This document shows, piece after piece, positions 29,186-38,783 of a stretch of 64,000 bases of DNA. The first letter of the stretch is position 1, and every line of letters begins with the position of its first letter. The position numbers and the translations under genes were made by a program. The DNA comes from Lelliottia jeotgali. GTDB lineage: Bacteria > Pseudomonadota > Gammaproteobacteria > Enterobacterales > Enterobacteriaceae. The notes below the pieces were generated by a model that saw only the letters and a program-made list of their open reading frames with translations, was not told the origin of the DNA and searched no databases. The stretch is taken from the NCBI GenBank assembly GCA_002271215.1, contig CP018628.1:2976001-3040000 (forward strand), given 5' to 3'.

Positions 29186-30655
29186 TTATTGTTTGAATCG
29201 TCCTGGGAATTCCATTTCGCTGTAGCGAACGAAGCGGGTTCCTCTCGTCAGTTTGTAACCAAACCAGATAATCAGGAACAGTGGAATACCAATGTAGGTC
29301 GCCATTACGCCGCCCCAGTCGATGGTGTCAGACAGGAAGGCTTCGTAGTTTTGGCCGAGCGTGATGATCAGGCACAGAATGAAGGCGAAGATCGGTCCCA
29401 GCGGGAAGAACCCGGAGCGATACGGCAGGTCATTAATATCATGTCCCTGCATCACGTAGCCGCGACGGAAACGATAGTGACTGATAGCAATACCGAGCCA
29501 GGCGATGAAACCGGTCATACCGGAGGTGTTCAGCAGCCACAGATAAACCGTCTGGTTGCCAAACATCGACGTCAGGAAGCACAGACCCGCCACTACCGTG
29601 GTCGCATACAGCGCATTGCGCGGTACGCCGCCACGAGACAGTTTAGAGAAAATACGTGGCGCTTTACCGTCGCAGGCCAGGGTGTAAAGCATACGCGTTG
29701 ACGCGTACATCCCGGAGTTACCCGCCGACAGCACCGCCGTCAGGATTACCGCATTCATCACCGCCGCCGCAGAGAGCAGACCCGCATGCTGGAATACCAG
29801 CGTGAACGGGCTGACGCTGATGTCTTTCACATCGTTACGCAGCAGGCTTGGATCGGTGTAAGGAATAATCAGGCTGATAATCAGGATCGCGAACACATAG
29901 AACAGCAGAATACGCCAGAACACCTGACGCACCGCGCGCGGGATGTTCTTCTCAGGATCTTCAGATTCACCCGCTGCGATACCGATAAGCTCAGTGCCCT
30001 GGAAGGAGAAGCCGACAATCATCGCCACGCCGATCATCGCCGCAAAACCGCCGGCAAATGGCGCTTCGCCTATCTGCCAGTTGCTCCAGCCCGCAGGCTG
30101 CGCCCCTTTGAAGATGCCGACAATCATTGCTACGCCGACGATGATAAAGATGATCACGGTCGCGACTTTAATCAGTGAGAACCAGTACTCCGCTTCGCCA
30201 AAACCGCGCACGGAGATGTAGTTCAGCAGGAAAATCACCGCCAGGAAGATGGCGCTCCAGATCCAGCCTGGCGTGTCCGGGAACCACCAGTTCATCACCA
30301 GCTGTGCGGCCACGAGGTCAACGGCGATGGTCACCGCCCAGTTGTACCAGTAGTTCCAGCCCAGCGCGAAGCCGAAGCCTTCTTCAACGTATTTTTGGCC
30401 GTAAGTAGAGAAGGAGCCAGAGACCGGCATGTAAGCGGCCAGTTCGCCCAGACTGGTCATCAGGAAGTACACCATCAGGCCAATCAGCATGTAAGAAAAC
30501 AGCGCGCCACCGGGGCCTGCCGCTGAAATGGTTGCACCAGAGGCAACAAAAAGACCTGTACCGATTGATCCACCAATAGCGATCATCGTCAGGTGACGCG
30601 CCTTGAGTTCGCGGCGTAGCGCGGGCGCTTCTGTGGTTTTAGTTTCGGAAACCAT
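29186..30655 (-). CDS. lysP: Lysine-specific permease LysP
   Basis: Amino-acid/proton symporter of the APC family with 12 membrane helices, 489 residues as in E. coli, taking up L-lysine and also sensing it for CadC. The N-terminal family motif is RHLTMIAIGGSIGTGLFVASG. The start at 30655 (MVSETKTTEAP) aligns with E. coli; the upstream ATG at 30676 would add seven residues. It has its own terminator. In E. coli it is repressed by ArgP-lysine; I did not identify the ArgP site. Confidence 0.97.
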   Translation of the reverse strand: MVSETKTTEAPALRRELKARHLTMIAIGGSIGTGLFVASGATISAAGPGGALFSYMLIGLMVYFLMTSLGELAAYMPVSGSFSTYGQKYVEEGFGFALGWNYWYNWAVTIAVDLVAAQLVMNWWFPDTPGWIWSAIFLAVIFLLNYISVRGFGEAEYWFSLIKVATVIIFIIVGVAMIVGIFKGAQPAGWSNWQIGEAPFAGGFAAMIGVAMIVGFSFQGTELIGIAAGESEDPEKNIPRAVRQVFWRILLFYVFAILIISLIIPYTDPSLLRNDVKDISVSPFTLVFQHAGLLSAAAVMNAVILTAVLSAGNSGMYASTRMLYTLACDGKAPRIFSKLSRGGVPRNALYATTVVAGLCFLTSMFGNQTVYLWLLNTSGMTGFIAWLGIAISHYRFRRGYVMQGHDINDLPYRSGFFPLGPIFAFILCLIITLGQNYEAFLSDTIDWGGVMATYIGIPLFLIIWFGYKLTRGTRFVRYSEMEFPGRFKQ

Positions 30656-30785
30656 ATGAAAATGCTGTCCATTCAAAAAATGAGGCGAGATTGTAGCAGA
30701 CGATCCGCGAACCTTCCGGCAGAAATGCTCTGTTATAAGAGAGCTTCATGACTGCCCAGGAATTATAAGTAAAGCAGAGCCTGGT

Positions 30786-31652
30786 CTACATTTCGCAATA
30801 GCGCAAAAAGCGCTGCAACGAGTTCGACAGGTGTTTCTGGCGATGGTGAATGCACCATAGCGTGCGCACCAGCTTTGGCAGCGGGACCGGGATTTCAATC
30901 AGCGACCCGCTCTCAAGCTGCTCGGCAATCACCCGGCGGGATAAACAGCTGATCCCCAGACCGTGACGCACGGCGTGCTTGATGGCTTCGGAATTGCCCA
31001 GTTCCATACCGAGCTGGAACTGCGGCAGATGGGAAAGCAGCAAATAGTCGACGATTTCGCGTGTACCGGAACCGTGCTCGCGCAAAATCCACGGCGCCTG
31101 CGCCAGGCGCTCCAGCGTCACTTCGCCCTGTAGCAGAGACGATGCGGGAGAGGCAAACACCACCAGCTCATCTTCCAGCCAGGGTTCGGCAATGATATCC
31201 ACGTTATGACATGGCCCCTCGATCAGCCCAATGTCGACGCGGAAATCGATGATCGCGTTGATCACATCCTGGCTGTTACCGACGCTCATCTCCAGCGGCA
31301 GCGTCGGGAAATCGCGGCGATAGCGGGCTATCACTTCCGGCAGAATATAGTTGCCAATCGTACTGCTGGCATACACGCGGATAGCACCGTTGTCTTCGCG
31401 GAAAAGTTGTTCAATTTCGATGGCCTGCTCGAGCAACGCCAGCGCGCGCGGATACAGCAGACGCCCGTGTTCGTTCACTACCAGCCGCTTCCCTACTCTG
31501 TCGAAAAGCTGCACCCCAAGCTGCCCTTCCAGATCGGTCAGCGCCGCGCTGACCGCTGACTGGGACAACGCAAGGCGCTGCGAAGCCTGAGTGGTTGACC
31601 CGCTTTTCAGGACTTCGGCAAAGACTTCGAGTTGACGCAATGTAATGTGCAT
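30786..31652 (-). CDS. yeiE: LysR-type regulator YeiE
   Basis: A 288-residue LysR-family regulator with winged helix-turn-helix at residues 3-62 ([20 protein letters not shown]) and a periplasmic-binding-like effector domain. In Salmonella and Cronobacter it has been linked to sulfite sensing and virulence or motility genes. It is divergent from yeiH with a 122-bp AT-rich gap where LysR regulators usually bind. Confidence 0.93.
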   Translation of the reverse strand: MHITLRQLEVFAEVLKSGSTTQASQRLALSQSAVSAALTDLEGQLGVQLFDRVGKRLVVNEHGRLLYPRALALLEQAIEIEQLFREDNGAIRVYASSTIGNYILPEVIARYRRDFPTLPLEMSVGNSQDVINAIIDFRVDIGLIEGPCHNVDIIAEPWLEDELVVFASPASSLLQGEVTLERLAQAPWILREHGSGTREIVDYLLLSHLPQFQLGMELGNSEAIKHAVRHGLGISCLSRRVIAEQLESGSLIEIPVPLPKLVRTLWCIHHRQKHLSNSLQRFLRYCEM

Positions 31653-31774
31653 AGTGGCCTTCCGCGCGGGTAAGCGCGTTGCTTACCACTTATAAAGATT
31701 AATTATAAATATATAATCAATTTTATTTTTAAGCCAGAGCGCCGTAACCTTTTAACCATTGAAAGGAGAAGGCT

Positions 31775-32821
31775 ATGACTGAACTCACTGTGCATCATCA
31801 TCGTACGCTGTGGCATTACGTTCCGGGGCTTGCGCTGAGCGCACTCATCACCGGCGCGGCATTATGGGGCGGCAGCATTCCAGCCATCGCCGGGGCAGGT
31901 TTCAGCGCATTAACCCTGGCGATCCTGCTGGGGATGGTCGTCGGGAATACGGTTTACCCTAAAATCTGGAGCTCATGCGACGGCGGCGTCTTGTTCGCGA
32001 AACAGCATCTGCTGCGCCTGGGGATTATATTGTATGGTTTTCGCCTGACCTTCGCGCAAATTGCGGATGTCGGCGTGAGCGGCATCGCCATCGACGTGCT
32101 GACGCTGACCAGTACCTTCTTGCTGGCCTGCGTTATCGGGCAAAAAGTGTTTGGTCTCGACAAACAAACCAGCTGGTTGATTGGCGCAGGTAGCAGTATT
32201 TGCGGTGCAGCGGCAGTTCTGGCGACGGAACCGGTGGTCAAAGCGGAATCCAGTAAAGTGACCGTTGCGGTAGCCACCGTGGTTATTTTCGGTACGCTGG
32301 CAATTTTCCTGTATCCAGCCATTTACCCGCTGCTGGCGCACTGGTTCACCCCGGAAGCGTACGGCATCTACATTGGTTCGACCGTGCATGAAGTGGCACA
32401 AGTGGTCGCAGCGGGCCATGCCATCAGCCCGGACGCTGAAAATGCAGCAGTGATTGCTAAAATGCTGCGCGTCATGATGCTGGCCCCGTTCCTGCTGATT
32501 CTGGCGGCACGCGTTAAACAGCTGACTCCAGCGGGCAAAGGCGAGAAAAGTAAAATCACCATTCCGTGGTTTGCGATTCTGTTTATCGTGGTGGCGATTT
32601 TTAACTCCTTCCATCTGCTGCCAAAAGCAGTGGTTGATATGCTGGTCACGCTGGATACGGTTTTACTGGCGATGGCGATGGCGGCACTGGGCGTGACCAC
32701 TCACGTGAGTGCACTGAAAAAAGCCGGCGCAAAACCGCTGCTGATGGCGCTGATGCTCTTCGCCTGGCTGATTGTTGGCGGGGGCGCGATTAACCTGGCG
32801 GTTCATAGCCTGATGGCATAA
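31775..32821 (+). CDS. yeiH: UPF0324 membrane protein YeiH (putative sulfate exporter family)
   Basis: A 348-residue polytopic membrane protein matching E. coli YeiH, with about ten helices and conserved GAGSSICGAAAVLATEPVVKAE and STVHEVAQVVAAGH. The family is annotated as putative sulfate exporter. Its divergence from yeiE, a sulfite-responsive regulator, supports a role in handling sulfite or sulfate, but this is inference. AAGGAGAAGG precedes the ATG. Confidence 0.92.
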   Translation: MTELTVHHHRTLWHYVPGLALSALITGAALWGGSIPAIAGAGFSALTLAILLGMVVGNTVYPKIWSSCDGGVLFAKQHLLRLGIILYGFRLTFAQIADVGVSGIAIDVLTLTSTFLLACVIGQKVFGLDKQTSWLIGAGSSICGAAAVLATEPVVKAESSKVTVAVATVVIFGTLAIFLYPAIYPLLAHWFTPEAYGIYIGSTVHEVAQVVAAGHAISPDAENAAVIAKMLRVMMLAPFLLILAARVKQLTPAGKGEKSKITIPWFAILFIVVAIFNSFHLLPKAVVDMLVTLDTVLLAMAMAALGVTTHVSALKKAGAKPLLMALMLFAWLIVGGGAINLAVHSLMA

Positions 32822-32837
32822 ACCACTACATCCTTCT

Positions 32838-32876
32838 CCTGTTAACCCGCTATCATAAGCGTTTCGGGTTAACAGG
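32838..32876 (+). promoter_or_regulatory. Perfect inverted repeat covering the nfo ribosome-binding site
   Basis: CCTGTTAACCCG (32838-32849) and CGGGTTAACAGG (32865-32876) form a perfect 12-bp stem with a 15-base loop in the gap between yeiH and nfo. The right arm contains the first bases of the AGGAG that precedes the nfo ATG, so in mRNA the stem would hide the ribosome site. It could instead be a protein operator. Confidence 0.6.
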
Positions 32877-32884
32877 AGTCCCTT

Positions 32885-33742
32885 ATGAAATACGTTGGAG
32901 CGCACGTGAGCGCAGCAGGTGGTCTTGCGAATGCCGCCATTCGCGCCGCCGAAATCGAGGCGACCGCTTTCGCCCTGTTCACCAAAAATCAGCGTCAGTG
33001 GCGCGCGGCACCGCTCACCGCTGAAGTGATTGATGATTTCAAAGCCGCCTGCGAAAAGTATGGTTTCGGGCCGGGTCAGATCCTTCCCCACGACAGCTAT
33101 CTCATCAACCTGGGTCATCCGGTCGAAGAAGCGCTGGAAAAATCCCGTGATGCGTTTCTTGATGAACTGCAACGCTGCGAGCAGCTTGGCCTGACGCTGC
33201 TGAACTTCCATCCAGGCAGCCATTTGATGCAAATCGACGAAGACGCCTGTCTGGCGCGCATCGCCGAGTCTATCAACATTGCGCTGGCCCAGACTCAGGG
33301 CGTGACGGCAGTCATTGAAAACACCGCCGGTCAGGGCAGCAATCTGGGATTCAAATTTGAACATCTGGCAGCGATCATCGACGGTGTGGAAGACAAATCC
33401 CGCGTTGGCGTATGTATCGATACCTGCCACGCGTTTGCTGCTGGCTATGACCTGCGTTCGCGCGAAGAGTGTGAAAAAACTTTTGCGGAGTTCGAACGTA
33501 TCGTGGGCTTTAGGTATCTGCGCGGTATGCACCTGAACGACGCCAAGAGCGCATTCGGCAGTCGCGTTGACCGCCATCACAGCCTTGGCGAAGGCAACAT
33601 CGGTCATGACGCGTTCCGCTTTATCATGCAGGACGACCGTTTTGACGGCATCCCGATGGTGCTCGAAACGGTGAACCCCGATATCTGGGCGGAAGAGATT
33701 GCCTGGCTGAAAGCCCAGCAAACGGCTGAACAAGCCGCATAA
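32885..33742 (+). CDS. nfo: Endonuclease IV
   Basis: Zinc-dependent AP endonuclease of base-excision repair that cuts 5' of abasic sites. It has 285 residues as in E. coli, an AP_endonuc_2 TIM barrel with zinc-ligand segments [35 protein letters not shown] and [12 protein letters not shown]. In E. coli nfo is SoxRS-regulated; no clear soxbox was found here, but a striking hairpin covers the ribosome site. Confidence 0.97.
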   Translation: MKYVGAHVSAAGGLANAAIRAAEIEATAFALFTKNQRQWRAAPLTAEVIDDFKAACEKYGFGPGQILPHDSYLINLGHPVEEALEKSRDAFLDELQRCEQLGLTLLNFHPGSHLMQIDEDACLARIAESINIALAQTQGVTAVIENTAGQGSNLGFKFEHLAAIIDGVEDKSRVGVCIDTCHAFAAGYDLRSREECEKTFAEFERIVGFRYLRGMHLNDAKSAFGSRVDRHHSLGEGNIGHDAFRFIMQDDRFDGIPMVLETVNPDIWAEEIAWLKAQQTAEQAA

Positions 33743-33749
33743 AAAAGGT

Positions 33750-33863
33750 TCATCGCGCTTTACCGGGGAACGCGGCTTTGATTTTCAGGAAGAAGTCATC
33801 GTTATCCCGGTATCCATAGAGCCCGTCAGCCATTTCCCCCTGCCGCATCTGGGGGAAACCATC
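33750..33863 (-). pseudogene. Short C-terminal ORF remnant, unidentified
   Basis: On the minus strand an open stretch of 37 codons ends in a stop at 33750 and reads ...MADGLYGYRDNDDFFLKIKA and then AFPGKAR. The composition looks like a protein C-terminus, but a stop codon lies directly upstream and no start region with a ribosome site is seen. It may be the tail of a lost gene, for instance from a mobile element. I do not recognise the family. The rest of 33864-34053 is AT-rich and I see nothing else coding. Confidence 0.3.
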
Positions 33864-34053
33864 TTAATTATTTAGCATGATGGAATTAAACATTTAATGC
33901 GTGTCATTATCTATAATATTACCTGATTGTTTTATTAAAATATTATCCAATTTTTAACTCTCATTTACCTCTATCACATCATCGGCATTAGCGGCTATCA
34001 TCTTTAAGACGAGGAGTAATAACTCACTCTAAGCTGAAAGAGGCATCTCATTT

Positions 34054-34452
34054 ATGTTTTTCAGTATATTAATGCTGTTGATTATCACGGTAATTATTCA
34101 CTCCCTCTGGATGCTGTGGATCATGAGGTATGTAAAATTTACCAGAACATCTGCGTTTCGAATCATCCTCAGGAACATCCTCGTTGTTTCCACGGCCCTT
34201 GTTGCCCATATCCTGGAAGCCGGTGTTTTTGCCCTCTACTATTTCCACTCCGGTGCGCTCAGCACCTGGGAAAGCAGCCTCTATTTTTCACTGGTCAGCT
34301 ATGCCACCGTCGGTTACGGGGATGTCACCCTGTCAGGAGAATGGCGTCTTATCGGAGCATCTGAAGGGCTGGTAGGAGCATTGATGGTTGGCTGGTCAGT
34401 TGCCGTTCTGGTCGTGTTTCTTCAGCGCCTGAGGTTTATGTTAGACGACTAA
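34054..34452 (+). CDS. Small ion-channel (Ion_trans_2) membrane protein
   Basis: A 132-residue protein with hydrophobic segments at about 4-24, 41-63 and 103-124 and a re-entrant pore helix before the potassium selectivity filter TVGYGD (residues 85-90). This is the two-pore-helix potassium channel module without any attached RCK or cyclic-nucleotide domain; an extra N-terminal helix precedes it. It should tetramerise in the inner membrane and conduct K+. A hairpin follows at 34700. It lies in an AT-rich patch, in place of the nucleoside and pseudouridine genes found between nfo and fruA in K-12, so it is probably acquired. Confidence 0.8.
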   Translation: MFFSILMLLIITVIIHSLWMLWIMRYVKFTRTSAFRIILRNILVVSTALVAHILEAGVFALYYFHSGALSTWESSLYFSLVSYATVGYGDVTLSGEWRLIGASEGLVGALMVGWSVAVLVVFLQRLRFMLDD

Positions 34453-34832
34453 ATAAACCGCCTCGATAATCCTCAAGACTGCATTCTTTTAGCGAGGTAG
34501 CTTAGTCTGGTCGATAGTACACGGGCAATTATACGAGAAACATCAGAGTCGATTAATATTATTATACAAAGCCTGAGGGTATGAAGAAAATTATTGAGAG
34601 CATATCTATTTCTTAATTCTTTATTGTTGTAAAAATAGATCATGGCATTCCGAAGTTTCTCTCTCCTGGAAGCGCCTCATAAAAAGCTCATGCTCACGGA
34701 AACTCTGCATTAGCGGAGTTTACCCATGATAACATTGAAAAATGTCACCAGAATTAGACATCATGGAAAATGGCAGCAATGGACAGAATCATCTGGATGT
34801 TTATCCACCGGAAATTAAGCCGGAAGCGTAAA
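34453..34832. other. AT-rich intergenic stretch without a convincing gene
   Basis: It holds a hairpin (34700-34721), a D-arm-like sequence TAGCTTAGTCTGGTCGATAG near 34499, and two overlapping short frames: 34726-34818 (30 codons, GGAG seven bases upstream) and 34742-34831 (29 codons). Neither peptide is recognisable. Base composition differs from the neighbours, so it is probably decayed foreign sequence. Confidence 0.5.
34700..34721 (+). terminator. Hairpin downstream of the channel gene
   Basis: AAACTCTGC-ATTA-GCGGAGTTT forms a 9-bp stem with one G-T pair. The T-run is only three long, so termination is uncertain. Confidence 0.4.
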
Positions 34833-34834
34833 TA

Positions 34835-34869
34835 AAAAAGCCGGGCAGCGTAAGCACCCGGCTTTTTTT
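34835..34869. terminator. Terminator after fruA
   Basis: AAAAAGCCGGG...CCCGGCTTTTTTT is a strong stem with A-run and T-run on opposite sides, so it works on the minus strand for fruBKA and also on the plus strand. Confidence 0.88.
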
Positions 34870-34900
34870 GTAGGTCGGGTAAGCGAAGCGCCACCCGACA
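34870..34900. repeat. REP element
   Basis: TAGGTCGGGTAAGCGAAGCG followed by CCACCCGACA is a typical REP palindrome just downstream of fruA, and resembles the copy at 42322-42353. Confidence 0.75.
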
Positions 34901-34906
34901 ATAGGT

Positions 34907-36598
34907 TTAGGCTACTTTAGCAACCGCTTCGACTTCCGGGCGTTTCAACACCGCGTAAGACAGACCCGCCACCAGCGTACCCGCGATAATCGCGAACAGA
35001 TAACCCAGAACCGGGGTAATCGCGCCAGGGATCAGCAGAACAAACAGACCACCGTGCGGTGCCATCAGTTTCGCGCCAATCGCCATCGAGATTGCACCTG
35101 TCACCGCGCCACCCACGATACAGCAAGGCAGAACGCGCATCGGGTCACGGGCTGCGAACGGAATCGCACCTTCGGTGATGAAGCACAGCCCCAGAACCAG
35201 AGCCGCTTTACCACCCTCTTGCTGCGCCTTATCAAACTTACGACGTGCAATGATAGTCGCCAGACCCAGCGCCAGCGGTGGCACCATACCGGCCGCCATG
35301 ATTGCCGCCATCGGGGCATAAGTCTGGGTACTCAGCAAGCCAACACCAAACGCGTACGCCGCTTTGTTGACCGGGCCACCCATGTCAGTACACATCATTC
35401 CGCCAAGGATTGCGCCCAGCAGTACCGCGTTCGCTGTACCCATAGTTTGCAGCCAGTGGGTCAGGCCTTCCAGGATACCGGCAACCGGTTTACCAATCAG
35501 GTAGATCATACCCAGGCCAACCACCAGGCTGGAAATCAGCGGGATTATTAGGATCGGTTTCAGCGCTTCCATACTCTGCGGTAATTTCAGCTTAGAGCTG
35601 ATGGCTTTCGCCACGTAACCCGCCAGGAAACCGGCAATGATACCGCCGATAAAGCCAGAACCGGTGCTCACGGCCAGCATACCGCCGATAAGACCCGGCG
35701 TCAGACCCGGACGGTCAGCGATGGAGAAGGCAATATAACCCGCCAGCACCGGCACCATAAGCGCAAACGCCGAACCGCCACCGATCTGCATCAATGCCGC
35801 CGCCAGCGTGCCTGGCTCTTTGAAGGCTTCGATACCGAACGCGAAGGACAGCGCGATACACAGACCGCCCGCCACGACCATCGGCAGCATGTAAGACACG
35901 CCGGTCAGCAGGTGACGATAGGCGCCCGCAGACTCTTTTTTGCCTTCGGTTGCTGAGGACTCAGATTTGCCCGTCGCCTGATAAGGCTTCGCTTCCGTGA
36001 GTGCTTTATCAAATTCCTGCGCCGTTTTCTTCAGCGCCAGTCCGGTAGAGGTGCGATACATTGGCTTACCGGCAAACTTCGCCAGGTCTACTTCGATATC
36101 AGCGGCCACAATAACCAGATCCGCTTCCGCCACTTCTTCAGGTGTGATCGCGTTGCCTGCACCCACGGAACCGCGGGTTTCAACCTTCACCCACCAGCCG
36201 CGTTTTTTCGCTTCGGTTTCGATGGCTTCAGCCGCCATAAAGGTGTGCGCCACGCCCGTTGGACAAGCGGTGATGGCCACGACGCGTTTCGGGCCAGTCG
36301 CAGATGCAACCGCAGCGGTAGCAACAGGTGCGGTATAAACTGCCGCATGGCCTTTTGCTTCGCTCAGGAATAATTCAGGATGTGCCACTGCGCGATTGAT
36401 ATCGCCCAGCCACACTTTTTTGTCGTTCAGCGCGCTGTCAGCAGGAACTTTATCGCCCAAAACAATCGCCAGTTCGGCATCATTTGGGTTATCGACCATT
36501 TCAACATGCGCTTTGTGTGCCGCCGCGCCCAGCAAGGTCTTCGCCATATAGGCGCGAGCTTGTCCAAGACCGGAATCAATGATCAGCAGCGTTTTCAT
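34907..36598 (-). CDS. fruA: Fructose PTS permease EIIBC (FruA)
   Basis: Fructose-specific phosphotransferase permease: imports fructose and phosphorylates it at C1. It has 563 residues as in E. coli: an N-terminal duplicated IIB' domain, a functional IIB domain with phosphorylated C112 in TACPTGVAHTF, and the membrane IIC domain with about eight to ten helices. The start at 36598 aligns with E. coli; the frame upstream to 36637 overlaps fruK and is not used. Last gene of fruBKA, 16 bp after fruK. Confidence 0.98.
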   Translation of the reverse strand: MKTLLIIDSGLGQARAYMAKTLLGAAAHKAHVEMVDNPNDAELAIVLGDKVPADSALNDKKVWLGDINRAVAHPELFLSEAKGHAAVYTAPVATAAVASATGPKRVVAITACPTGVAHTFMAAEAIETEAKKRGWWVKVETRGSVGAGNAITPEEVAEADLVIVAADIEVDLAKFAGKPMYRTSTGLALKKTAQEFDKALTEAKPYQATGKSESSATEGKKESAGAYRHLLTGVSYMLPMVVAGGLCIALSFAFGIEAFKEPGTLAAALMQIGGGSAFALMVPVLAGYIAFSIADRPGLTPGLIGGMLAVSTGSGFIGGIIAGFLAGYVAKAISSKLKLPQSMEALKPILIIPLISSLVVGLGMIYLIGKPVAGILEGLTHWLQTMGTANAVLLGAILGGMMCTDMGGPVNKAAYAFGVGLLSTQTYAPMAAIMAAGMVPPLALGLATIIARRKFDKAQQEGGKAALVLGLCFITEGAIPFAARDPMRVLPCCIVGGAVTGAISMAIGAKLMAPHGGLFVLLIPGAITPVLGYLFAIIAGTLVAGLSYAVLKRPEVEAVAKVA

Positions 36599-36614
36599 TA
36601 TGCCTCTCCTGCTG

Positions 36615-37553
36615 TTAGTTAAAAGGTTGTAAGTCAACGCGCGCCATCATCGCGGCCAACTGGGTACGTTCGGTAATTCCAACATTGCTCTGACTTACGG
36701 CCAGGGCGGCAACAGCGGTAGCAAGACGTAAGGTATGCTCACTGGATTCGCGCATCAGCAGGCCGTAGATCAGGCCGCCCACCATTGAATCCCCGGCACC
36801 TACGGTGCTGACCACTTCCACCGACGGTGGCTTGGCGATCCATTCGCCAGACGCGTTAACCCACAGCGCGCCTTCTGCACCCAGCGAAATGACCACGTGA
36901 GCGATACCCTGTTCACGCAGCGCATGGGCTGCTTCAATCACATCCTTTAATTCTGGCAGCTTACGGCCCGCCCAGATCTCCAGTTCGCGGCGATTGGGTT
37001 TGACCAGCCACGGAGAGGCTTTCAGACCCGCCACCAGCGCTTCACGGCTGCTGTCAAAAATAATGCACGGGCACTGACTACGCAGACGCAGCATCCAGTC
37101 GGTGAACGCTTCCGGGCTGACGCCTGACGGCAGACTGCCGCTGACGCAAACCATATCGAACTGACCCAACCAGCTCAGGGAATCGTTCACGAAACGCTCC
37201 CAGTCTGCGCCGGTGACTTCAAAACCTGAGAAGTTCAGATCGGTCACTTCACCGTCTTTTTCCGTCAGCTTGACGTTAATACGGGTACGGCCCTGAACCA
37301 CCTGGAAACGGTTGGCTATACCCAGCTCGCTGAACAGCTGCTGAAAACCGTCCTGGTTGTCTTTGCCGAGGAAACCGCCCACGGTCACGTCGATGCCTAA
37401 GTCTTTTAAAACTTTAGCCACGTTGATGCCTTTACCGGCAGCGTGCAGACCGGTGGTGCGAACGAGGTTCACTTCGCCGCGTTCAATTTCAGGGCAAAAG
37501 CCAACGAGATCGTAAGCCGGATTCAGCGTAATAGTTGCGACACGTCTGCTCAT
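36615..37553 (-). CDS. fruK: 1-phosphofructokinase
   Basis: PfkB-family kinase converting fructose-1-phosphate to fructose-1,6-bisphosphate. It has 312 residues; HAAGKGINVAKVL is the N-terminal PfkB signature, and STVGAGDSMVGG near residue 250 carries the catalytic aspartate and anion hole. Its start codon overlaps the fruB stop (TAATG), showing translational coupling. Confidence 0.98.
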   Translation of the reverse strand: MSRRVATITLNPAYDLVGFCPEIERGEVNLVRTTGLHAAGKGINVAKVLKDLGIDVTVGGFLGKDNQDGFQQLFSELGIANRFQVVQGRTRINVKLTEKDGEVTDLNFSGFEVTGADWERFVNDSLSWLGQFDMVCVSGSLPSGVSPEAFTDWMLRLRSQCPCIIFDSSREALVAGLKASPWLVKPNRRELEIWAGRKLPELKDVIEAAHALREQGIAHVVISLGAEGALWVNASGEWIAKPPSVEVVSTVGAGDSMVGGLIYGLLMRESSEHTLRLATAVAALAVSQSNVGITERTQLAAMMARVDLQPFN

Positions 37554-38683
37554 TATGCGCCCTCCCCCAGACCGGCCGCGATGGCATCGCCAATCGCTTT
37601 CAGCGCAAGTTCAGCATCCGCACCCTGGGCAGTGAAGCGCAGGCGGTGGCCTTTTTTCACACCCAGTGCGACGACTTTCATCAGGCTGCGGCCATTGGCC
37701 GGTTTGCCCGAACCATCCAGGTTGGTCACGGTAATCTCACTTTCGAACTGTTTAATGGTGTTGACCAGCATGGTGCCAGGACGCGCGTGCAAACCGTGTT
37801 CGTTGCGCACCACAAACTCAGCGGTCAGCAGGTCATCGGTTGGGGCATCGTCACTGGTCAGCAGTGCCAGCAACGTCGCTGCATCCGCTTTCAGCAGATG
37901 TTCAGCTTTGTTATTCAGCAACAGGTCACTCAGGCGTTTCAGCACGGCAACCGGCTGTTCATCGGCCATCGCGACGGTCACCAGCAGAGCGGCGTGTTCG
38001 CCATCGGCTTCAAATGCCGTTGCGGCACGACTCACGGCGATAGCGCTGCGCACGTTGCCTTCCGCGCTGTCGTTCAGCCAGACGCCCTGGCCCAGATTCA
38101 GCGGCTTATCGTTAATCACGCGGGCGACGAAAGCGGTATCGACAGCACCCGCTTCTTTCAGACGACCGGCGTTCAGCGCCTGTAAAGTCACCAGATCGGA
38201 AGCCACCACGTCGAGCGTCAGCGTCTCGTTGTCCAGCTTCAGCGCTTCGCTCTGTTTTTCACCCATCAGCAGAGCGCGGAGCTCATCTGCGGTGGTCGCG
38301 GATTGCAGCTGTTCAGCAACAGAGTCGTCGCTCAGCACATGCGTCAGCTGACGCAGCAAGCCCAGATGCTCATCACTACTGGCGGCGATGCCGATTGCCA
38401 CGTAAGCCACCTGCCCTTCGCCCCACAAAATGCCCTGCGGGAACTGATAAACCTGAACACCGGTTTTCAGCACCTGGTCGCGGGTATCGGTGGTGCCATG
38501 CGGGATGGCGATACCGTTGCCGAGGAAAGTGGAGGTCTGCTGCTCACGCGCCAGCATGCCGTCTACATAGCCGTCCGCCACGTTGCCCGCCTGCACGAGG
38601 GCAGCGGCAATCTTGCGAATGGCCTCTTCTTTATTACCGGCCTGTTCGCCCGGATGGATGTCTTGCACTGATAACTGGAACAT
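37553..38683 (-). CDS. fruB: Fructose PTS diphosphoryl transfer protein FPr (EIIA-HPr)
   Basis: Cytoplasmic PTS protein that carries phosphate from EI to FruA. Domains: EIIA with active H62 in IAIPHGTTD, a central linker domain (about 150-280), and a C-terminal HPr-like domain with active histidine in [14 protein letters not shown] (about residue 300). It has 376 residues as in E. coli. First gene of the fru operon, behind two Cra boxes, with GGAGAACC before the ATG. Confidence 0.98.
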   Translation of the reverse strand: MFQLSVQDIHPGEQAGNKEEAIRKIAAALVQAGNVADGYVDGMLAREQQTSTFLGNGIAIPHGTTDTRDQVLKTGVQVYQFPQGILWGEGQVAYVAIGIAASSDEHLGLLRQLTHVLSDDSVAEQLQSATTADELRALLMGEKQSEALKLDNETLTLDVVASDLVTLQALNAGRLKEAGAVDTAFVARVINDKPLNLGQGVWLNDSAEGNVRSAIAVSRAATAFEADGEHAALLVTVAMADEQPVAVLKRLSDLLLNNKAEHLLKADAATLLALLTSDDAPTDDLLTAEFVVRNEHGLHARPGTMLVNTIKQFESEITVTNLDGSGKPANGRSLMKVVALGVKKGHRLRFTAQGADAELALKAIGDAIAAGLGEGA

Positions 38684-38704
38684 GGTTCTCCTCTCTCGCT
38701 GAAT

Positions 38705-38783
38705 TGAATCGTTTCAGCCTTAATGAGAAAAAATGCGCTAACCTGCTCCGTCAGTTAAAACAAGATAGCGCTGAAACGTTTCA
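38705..38783 (-). promoter_or_regulatory. Two Cra (FruR) operators upstream of fruB
   Basis: TGAATCGTTTCA (38705-38716) and the perfect palindrome TGAAACGTTTCA (38772-38783) match the Cra consensus, 56 bp apart centre to centre of the gap. They flank the expected fruBKA promoter. Cra represses fruBKA until fructose-1-phosphate accumulates (established in E. coli). The remaining stretch to setB (38784-39036) shows nothing clear beyond an AT-rich promoter-like region. Confidence 0.88.

Noticed and set aside
34726..34831. Two overlapping short frames (30 and 29 codons), one with GGAG upstream
   Set aside because: No recognisable sequence, overlapping each other and within decayed AT-rich DNA; evidence is insufficient for a gene call.
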